Shown: positions 52,997 to 57,576 of the stretch, piece after piece | How positions within the stretch are numbered: the stretch's first letter is position 1 | Layout: the number at the start of each line of letters is the position of its first letter | Assembly: GCA_910578115.1 (NCBI GenBank) | Contig: CAJTPO010000015.1 | Location: 45,235-102,810, forward strand | Direction: 5' to 3' | Source of the DNA: an uncultured Lachnospiraceae bacterium | Lineage (GTDB): Bacteria; Bacillota; Clostridia; Lachnospirales; Lachnospiraceae | Length of the DNA: 57,576 bases | The notes under the pieces: model-generated | What the model saw: the letters and a program-made list of their open reading frames with translations, nothing else | Database searches by the model: none | What the model was told of the DNA's origin: nothing | Translations under genes and position numbers: made by a program

Positions 52997-53686
52997 CTAA
53001 GCGTCCTGCCCCATCGCCTCCGCCACAGCGGCCTCACAGCTTCTCATCGCCAGAATCGTCTTATCAAAAAGCTCGTCCAGCTCCCAGCCCAGCCGCTCGG
53101 CTCCCTGGGAGATCGTCTCTCTGGAGCAGCCCGCCGCGAATTTCTTATCTTTAAACTTCTTCTTCAAACTCTTCACTTCCATATCCATCGTGCTCCTGGA
53201 GGGGCGCATCAGCGCACAGGACCAGATTAAGCCCGTCAGCTCGTCGGCCGCGTAAAGCACCTTCTCCATCTCCAGCTTCGGCTCCTCCTCACTGCACATA
53301 CCATAGCCGTGCGAGCAGATGGCGTAGATCATGTCTTCGCTCACCCCTGCCTCGCGCAGAAGCTCCGGAGCCTTCTTACAGTGCTCTTCCGGATACAGCT
53401 CGAAGTCGATGTCGTGCAGCAGTCCGGTAATGCCCCAGAAGTCCTCTTCTGCCGCATAGCCCAGCTCCTTCGCAAACCAGCGCATCACGCCTTCCACCGT
53501 CAGCGCATGCTGGAGATGGAACGGCTCCTTATTATATTTCCGCAAAAGATCCCATGCCTGGTCTCTTGTAATACTGCTCTGCTTTGCCGCCTGTGTTTTG
53601 CCGTTCTTCTCCCGGTCAGCAGCCTTCTTCTCCTGTCCCTTCTCCAGACTCTTCATGGTCGGGACGGATTTGGGGTTTTTATACAC
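52997..53686 (-). CDS. HD-domain hydrolase
   Basis: 229 residues. The HD core shows FHLQHALTVEGVMRWFA, ITGLLHDIDFELYPEEHC and YAICSHGYGMCSEEEPKLE. It has the metal-binding H, HD and H residues of HDIG-type phosphohydrolases. The N-terminal 45 residues are charged and unstructured. Such proteins dephosphorylate nucleotides or similar compounds, but the substrate is unknown. A GTG at 53686 is the likely start (AGGG nine bases upstream); the internal ATG at 53656 lacks a ribosome site. It is the last chromosomal gene before the integrative element. Confidence 0.85.
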   Translation of the reverse strand: MYKNPKSVPTMKSLEKGQEKKAADREKNGKTQAAKQSSITRDQAWDLLRKYNKEPFHLQHALTVEGVMRWFAKELGYAAEEDFWGITGLLHDIDFELYPEEHCKKAPELLREAGVSEDMIYAICSHGYGMCSEEEPKLEMEKVLYAADELTGLIWSCALMRPSRSTMDMEVKSLKKKFKDKKFAAGCSRETISQGAERLGWELDELFDKTILAMRSCEAAVAEAMGQDA

Positions 53687-53841
53687 TCCGTTCCACCCTG
53701 CTCCTCTACATTCCGCCTTAATCCATCCAGCGTTTACCGACTCTTTACATCCCGTTCCGTGGTGATGTCTTAACGTGTGGTACCGGGTGCGTCAAACCTA
53801 AAAAGACGGTTGCTCTATGGACTAAGACGTATGGTATTTTG

Positions 53842-53867
53842 TGTGAAAAATATGCACTGTTTTCACA
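53842..53867 (-). terminator. Inverted repeat after the integrase, possible terminator or end site
   Basis: TGTGAAAA/TTTTCACA, 8-bp arms with a 10-base loop, seven bases after the integrase stop. No clear T-run follows beyond the arm. It could be a terminator or lie at the element end. Confidence 0.4.
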
Positions 53868-53874
53868 GGCACTT

Positions 53875-55104
53875 TTACAATACAAAAATCTTATCTTCCA
53901 TGTTCTTGATGACTTCCTTCTTCTTGTCCTCGGTGCAGTCAGCGTAGATATCCAAAGTAGTCTGAACATCCTTATGGCCCATGACCGACTGGATCACCTT
54001 GATGTTGCTTTCGTTCTCGCAAAGCCTGGTGCAGAAGGTGTGTCTCAAGTGATGTGCGGAGAAGTCCGGAAGGAGCAGAGGCTCTCTCTTTTCTCTCTTC
54101 GCATTGGCAGTCTCTTCTTTATTATAATCTGCCGTGATGTTGTGGATCGCATGATTCACTTCTGAAGGTATCGTTATCGTTCCTCCTGAACTGGCAAATA
54201 CGAACCCTGAGTAACCATCGATCTCCTGCGTGCAAAAGCCGGTGATCTGTTGGATCTGATATTCCTCCAGGAATGCATCATACACTTCCCCGATCATCGG
54301 GATCCTGCGACATCCTGCCTCCGTCTTCGGAGTGTTGATGTGGAAGTTGGTTCCCGAATCATCCACCTTGCGGTGTACAAGGCTGTGATTGATATCGATG
54401 ATCCTGTTCTCGAAATCCAGGTCCTCCCATCTGAGGCCAAGGCACTCTCCGATTCTCATCCCGCTTCCGATCAAAACTGTTATGACCGGTTTCCATCCCT
54501 GATACTGATGGTTGTAATAAAGGTAGTTCATGAATGCTTTCTGCTCAGGTACCGTGAGCGACTTACGCTTGGTCTTAACCCATACATGACTCTTCTTGAT
54601 CTCTCCGAGAACTCCGGCTGCCGGATTTACACGGATGAGTCCGTCACGAACTGCCATCTGGAACGCCGGATGAAGCACAGTATGAACGTTATCGACTGTT
54701 GCCGGGGAAAGTTTCTCTTCTAATAAAAGAGAATAGTAGTATTCCCTTACATCCGTATAACGAATCTGTATCAACCGCCGCTTTCCGAAAGTCTCCCTGA
54801 CATAGTGGTCATAGGTATAAACGTAATTCGTCCTGGTCGTAGGTTTCAGGTCGTATTTCTGTTTGATGTACGAATCAAATACCTCGTTGACTGTAACACG
54901 CTCTGCTCTCTGGGGATCCAGTCCATCCTCCAGATCGCGTCTGATCTGCTGTTCCTTCTTTCGAAGTTCCACGAGATCTTTTCCGTAGACGGTGTGACGT
55001 TTCCTGTTTCTGTCAGTGTATGAATACGAATAGCGTCCGTCTGCTCTTTGACACTCACCGCTTCTGAGCGCATAGCCGCGGGAGTCCTTCCTGCTCTGTG
55101 CCAA
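53875..55104 (-). CDS. int: Tyrosine integrase, Tn916 type
   Basis: 409 residues. The N-terminal arm-binding domain (GECQRADGRYSYSYTDRNRK, then RHTVYGKDLVELR) is the Tn916-Int type. A SAM-like core-binding domain follows, then the catalytic domain with arginine in GSGMRIGECLGLRWED, HHLRHTFCTRL and the tyrosine in TLDIYADCTED. It recombines element ends with the chromosome. It starts with TTG behind GGAGGTAAACAGA. The gene lies at the outer end of the element with its stop facing the chromosome, as in Tn916. Confidence 0.95.
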   Translation of the reverse strand: MAQSRKDSRGYALRSGECQRADGRYSYSYTDRNRKRHTVYGKDLVELRKKEQQIRRDLEDGLDPQRAERVTVNEVFDSYIKQKYDLKPTTRTNYVYTYDHYVRETFGKRRLIQIRYTDVREYYYSLLLEEKLSPATVDNVHTVLHPAFQMAVRDGLIRVNPAAGVLGEIKKSHVWVKTKRKSLTVPEQKAFMNYLYYNHQYQGWKPVITVLIGSGMRIGECLGLRWEDLDFENRIIDINHSLVHRKVDDSGTNFHINTPKTEAGCRRIPMIGEVYDAFLEEYQIQQITGFCTQEIDGYSGFVFASSGGTITIPSEVNHAIHNITADYNKEETANAKREKREPLLLPDFSAHHLRHTFCTRLCENESNIKVIQSVMGHKDVQTTLDIYADCTEDKKKEVIKNMEDKIFVL

Positions 55105-55139
55105 TCTGTTTACCTCCTTTTTGGAGAGGCACAGCTTTC

Positions 55140-55310
55140 TTAGGGTTTGGTCTTGTAAAGTAGCTCAAGCGCTTCCTTAAAGACCTGTGCTTGGGTGAGA
55201 TTCATCTTTTTACAGTAGGCAAAAAGCCTGTCACGTTCTGCCTCGGTGACTCTGAAGCCAACCTTGATATACTTCTTATCCTCTACCGGTGGTCTTCCAA
55301 CTTTTGCCAT
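55140..55310 (-). CDS. Small ribbon-helix-helix-like DNA-binding protein
   Basis: 56 residues: GRPPVEDKKYIKVGFRVTEA, ERDRLFAYCKKMNLTQAQVF and KEALELLY. A short strand followed by two helices gives the RHH/CopG build. It is preceded by GGAGCAGATT. It lies directly upstream of the integrase gene and may regulate it or act as an accessory factor. Confidence 0.75.
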   Translation of the reverse strand: MAKVGRPPVEDKKYIKVGFRVTEAERDRLFAYCKKMNLTQAQVFKEALELLYKTKP

Positions 55311-55417
55311 AATCTGCTCCTTTTTACGAATCTATGTTCCCATTATAGTTTATGCCCCACAAAAATACAATGTTTTTTTGAAAGCTGTGCATCTTATTTT
55401 CATTCCATACTGTTCCA

Positions 55418-55639
55418 TTAAATGTCTCTGAAGTTCTCGATATACTCGTCGATGATCTCCGTATTTACCAGAACGATCCTCCTGATGCGATAGATTGCTT
55501 TCGCTTCCTTGGCAAGTTCGGTAAATGCATGGATCCCCATGGAGTACATCGCTGCGCCTTCTTCATACTTTACGAACTTCTTCTTGCCGTTCGTAAAAAG
55601 ACTTTCCATATTCTCATATTCTTTTCTTTTATATCCCAT
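55418..55639 (-). CDS. Excisionase-like small protein (DUF6462-like)
   Basis: 73 residues: FVKYEEGAAMYSMGIHAFTE, LAKEAKAIYRIRRIVLVNTE and IIDEYIENF. The pattern is that of MerR-like/excisionase winged helices that read a DNA-bend site. From memory this group is called DUF6462 in Clostridia elements. The ribosome site is GGAGGGTTAGATC. The position just before the integrase operon fits Xis. Confidence 0.75.
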   Translation of the reverse strand: MGYKRKEYENMESLFTNGKKKFVKYEEGAAMYSMGIHAFTELAKEAKAIYRIRRIVLVNTEIIDEYIENFRDI

Positions 55640-55642
55640 GAT

Positions 55643-56215
55643 CTAACCCTCCTGTATGGTTTCCCTGAAGAAAGCAATCGTCTTGCCTTCCAGCTTTTTT
55701 CTTGTTTTCGATACGATATTCAGGATCGTCTGATACGCCTTGTCTTCTTCCTCCGCGATCTCTACGAGCTTTCTCCCGTCATGCAGATGACTGTAGGTGA
55801 TCTTGAATTCCGCCAGGGGAAGTGCTTTGAGGCTAGTATCAAAGACCTCGTATTCCCTGCGCATCATATGGATCGTCAAGATGTCCCGCTTATGCTTCTC
55901 GGGATCATCGGTTTCCTTTAAGATCTTCCCGGAAAAATTACATTCCTCAATGGCATCGCGGATCATGATATGCTCAATCGCTTTTGCAGCTGTCGGATCG
56001 CTGCGATGACTGGTCTGGATCCTCACACCCAGGTCGTCATCATTCTTCTTCCGTCTGTTGTATTCAACCTCGAAGAGGATCCGGTTAAACAGTCCGGTTT
56101 CGTAGCAGTCCAACAGCTGTGGAAAGATACTGTAGTTCTTGTAGATCAGTCGGAAGCGTTCGCGGGGAGTTGCATTCCCGTAGCTTTCCACTAACTTATC
56201 TTCTGTAATGCACAT
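55643..56215 (-). CDS. Element-borne hypothetical protein
   Basis: 190 residues, largely helical and charged, no membrane segment. A helical C-terminus (EIAEEEDKAYQTILNIVSKT) precedes a basic stretch (RKKLEGKTIAFF), suggestive of a sigma-like or phage-type regulatory fold but not diagnostic. It is preceded by GGAGGTGCGAAC, with the excisionase-like gene three bases downstream, so the two are co-translated. I do not recognise a family. Confidence 0.6.
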   Translation of the reverse strand: MCITEDKLVESYGNATPRERFRLIYKNYSIFPQLLDCYETGLFNRILFEVEYNRRKKNDDDLGVRIQTSHRSDPTAAKAIEHIMIRDAIEECNFSGKILKETDDPEKHKRDILTIHMMRREYEVFDTSLKALPLAEFKITYSHLHDGRKLVEIAEEEDKAYQTILNIVSKTRKKLEGKTIAFFRETIQEG

Positions 56216-56323
56216 GTTCGCACCTCCATTTTCTTTCTTGGAGGCTAGGCTTGCCGGCTTGCGTCACCTCTTGCTTACACATGCAATTCTACGGAACTCC
56301 ACGGAATAAATCGTTCGTCAAAC

Positions 56324-56341
56324 GGTCAACTTCTGTTGACC
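56324..56341. promoter_or_regulatory. Palindromic operator candidate
   Basis: GGTCAACTTCTGTTGACC is a perfect palindrome with 7-bp arms. Two further near copies flank it (GTCAAA at 56317 and GTCAAC at 56346). It lies upstream of the 190-residue gene and downstream of relE, a likely repressor site within the element. Confidence 0.45.
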
Positions 56342-56371
56342 GGTAGTCAACTCAAAAAAGTAAAAAAGAAA

Positions 56372-56401
56372 AGACGTATGAAACCAAATGTCTCATACGC
56401 C
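56372..56401 (-). terminator. Terminator after the toxin gene
   Basis: Stem GGCGTATGA/TCATACGTC (one G-U pair), then TTTTCTTTTTT on the minus strand. Confidence 0.85.
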
Positions 56402-56416
56402 TCATAGGATTTATGA

Positions 56417-56746
56417 TTATAACTTTGTAAATTCATCAAGCTGCTTATCTACATCTCTTCCGGAATACATAACCCGAATCACTGTAACCAATTTCTTTGT
56501 CTTATCGGGGATATAGAAAATAACATAATTATCAACAGGCACAACTCGTGTATTTCGACTCTTCCAGGGCTCTCTTTCATATTGCCGGAACTTCTCCGGA
56601 TACTCTCCCAAGGAAAGGATTTTTTCTTCGATCCGGTCAAGCTGTCCGGCTGCATTCTCAGGCGAAAGAAGATCAAATGCTATATACTCAAAGATACCGC
56701 GAAGATCGTTCTCAGCCTGCTCCGTAAAGGTAACATCATATTTCAT
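56417..56746 (-). CDS. RelE/ParE-family toxin
   Basis: 109 residues. TEQAENDLRGIFEYIAFDLL and the beta-hairpin with RNTRVVPVDNYVIFYIPDKT, then VTVIRVMYSGRDVDKQL are the RelE/ParE plasmid-stabilisation pattern. The ATG overlaps the antitoxin stop (ATGA). It could cut ribosome-bound mRNA (RelE) or block gyrase (ParE), which sequence alone does not settle. Confidence 0.9.
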   Translation of the reverse strand: MKYDVTFTEQAENDLRGIFEYIAFDLLSPENAAGQLDRIEEKILSLGEYPEKFRQYEREPWKSRNTRVVPVDNYVIFYIPDKTKKLVTVIRVMYSGRDVDKQLDEFTKL

Positions 56747-57051
56747 ACATTATAATCCCTTCGGATATCCGCAAAAACCTGAGCTGCAGATTTGATACGC
56801 CCTGCCTGCATATCCGCATATCCTTTCTCAAGTTCCATGTCCAAAGTCTCTGCGTTCATTCTCGAAATATCAACAGGTTTCGCAGTTGGAATCTTTACCT
56901 CAAACGGAAGCCCCCTATTTAGAATGATCTGCTTATAAAACATATTGATAGCATTAGATGCCGGGATCCCCAAAGTAGCCAGAATTCCCTCAGCCTGTTC
57001 TTTAACATCCGGCTCTATTCTTGCATAAAGATTTGCTGATTTAGCTGCCAT
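56743..57051 (-). CDS. RelB/DinJ-family antitoxin
   Basis: 102 residues. The N-terminal ribbon-helix-helix (NLYARIEPDVKEQAEGILAT, LGIPASNAINMFYKQI) is RelB/DinJ, followed by the toxin-wrapping tail (LPFEVKIPTAKP). The start at 57051 (AAAGGGG upstream) is preferred over 57090. The antitoxin precedes the toxin, the common order. Confidence 0.9.
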   Translation of the reverse strand: MAAKSANLYARIEPDVKEQAEGILATLGIPASNAINMFYKQIILNRGLPFEVKIPTAKPVDISRMNAETLDMELEKGYADMQAGRIKSAAQVFADIRRDYNV

Positions 57052-57115
57052 ATCATCACGCCCCTTTCTTTTACCCATATTATAAGTCAATGTGCGGACA
57101 AAAGCAATACATTTT

Positions 57116-57436
57116 TCAAATCAGTGCCCTGATCTGCTTCAAAAGAATCTCTCTTACAGACTGATCCTTCACATCTCGCAACAAACCAAGCGCTTCGTCC
57201 GCAAATCCATCATTATTATCTGCAAAACCCAGCAGATAATTCGGCGTAGTCTGAAGTACTTTGGCGATCTCTGCCAGACCGCTGGCTCTCATCTCCTTCT
57301 TATCATTCTCGTAGTAGGAGATTATAGACTTCTCTACATATAATGCTTCCGCCAGTTCCTCCTGGGTCATTCCAAGTCTGATACGCTGTGCTCTGAGCCT
57401 CTGTCCTAATGTTTCTTCCTTAATAGATATGTTCAT
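57116..57436 (-). CDS. XRE-family regulator
   Basis: 106 residues. Helix-turn-helix over residues 10-65 (LRAQRIRLGMTQEELAEALY, VEKSIISYYENDKK), then a short dimerisation tail. The ATG at 57436 has GAGGAGA in front. The frame is open further upstream, without a stop, into a reverse-transcriptase fragment. Probably controls the element genes or the neighbouring toxin pair. Confidence 0.88.
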   Translation of the reverse strand: MNISIKEETLGQRLRAQRIRLGMTQEELAEALYVEKSIISYYENDKKEMRASGLAEIAKVLQTTPNYLLGFADNNDGFADEALGLLRDVKDQSVREILLKQIRALI

Positions 57437-57514
57437 CTTCTCCTCTTTCCGGGCGAACCGGAAAAAAAGAGATGTACTGTTGTGTCCGTTACAATAAACA
57501 AAACGCACGAAAAG

Positions 57515-57576
57515 ACTCCAGTCAAGTTCGTTGAGGACTATGTTTGCCAGCAGGGGCGAAATGATGCCGCCCTGTG
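57515..57576 (-). pseudogene. Group II intron reverse transcriptase fragment at the edge
   Basis: Frame from 57574 reads QGGIISPLLANIVLNELDW, the conserved RT domain block around (Q)GG-SPLLANI-LNELD of group II intron maturases. After this block the match stops and unrelated sequence leads into the XRE gene. The N-terminal part would lie outside the window to the right. The 3' part is missing here. Confidence 0.7.

Noticed and set aside
52665..53000. Plus-strand open frame of 111 codons
   Set aside because: It starts inside the plus-strand terminator, has no ribosome site, and its end overlaps the HD-gene terminator; it is low-complexity AT-rich sequence.
53687..53874. Attachment site of the integrative element
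   Set aside because: The other end is outside the window, so no direct repeat can be compared and no att core can be named.

Overview
The window looks like the chromosome of a motile Gram-positive member of the Clostridia, most likely Lachnospiraceae. The clues are flagellin and hook-filament genes in the Firmicutes order, strong AGGAGG-type ribosome sites, sigma-28 (SigD/FliA) promoters of the TAAA-N15-CCGATAT class, two FlgK paralogues in tandem, and many Clostridia-type accessory families. Nearly all genes lie on the minus strand.

Region 1 (1-16450), late flagellar genes. A sigma-28 operon runs flgM-flgN-flgK-flgK-flgL-fliW-csrA. A second runs flaG-fliD-fliS-fliT-like. Two near-identical flagellin genes follow, each with its own sigma-28 promoter and a long structured leader. 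Two CgeB/DUF3880-like glycosyltransferases sit beside them and may glycosylate flagellin. The parts of a CsrA-FliW-flagellin feedback loop are all present, and the flagellin leaders carry a hairpin with GGGA in its loop just upstream of the ribosome site.

Region 2 (16450-22230), a MacB/FtsX-type ABC exporter followed by its histidine kinase and response regulator. An 11-bp-spaced direct repeat replaces the -35 box in front of the ABC operon, which suggests the adjacent OmpR-family regulator activates it.

Region 3 (22230-27400), a RecD2 helicase fused at its C-terminus to a DUF4186 domain, and a GH3 glycosidase.

Region 4 (27400-35210), a defence-type island: a McrB-like ATPase with a DUF2357/PD-(D/E)XK nuclease partner, an XRE-ImmA/IrrE protein with a PIN-domain partner, and an HNH nuclease overlapping a SAM methyltransferase. 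Three consecutive perfect hairpins precede the McrB gene.

Region 5 (35350-38830), a scar. A 544-bp duplication of an AIM24/TIGR00266 gene flanks a decayed LtrC/ArdC-like element gene, a transposase remnant, a truncated small gene and an intact Rpn-family nuclease.

Region 6 (38900-52470), a nutrient-uptake locus: Opp/Dpp-type solute-binding protein, permeases and ATPases, an AraC-type membrane regulator, two type-B carboxylesterases, a small membrane protein and an MFS transporter. The binding-protein and permease genes share an upstream sequence motif that may be the regulator's operator.

Region 7 (52470-53690), an unusual intergenic segment with a possible pseudoknotted RNA and a plus-strand terminator, then an HD-domain hydrolase.

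Region 8 (53840-57576), the integrase end of an integrative element that runs off the right edge: Tn916-type integrase, small DNA-binding proteins, a RelBE-type toxin-antitoxin pair, an XRE regulator and a fragment of a group II intron reverse transcriptase. I saw no tRNA or rRNA genes and no CRISPR array.
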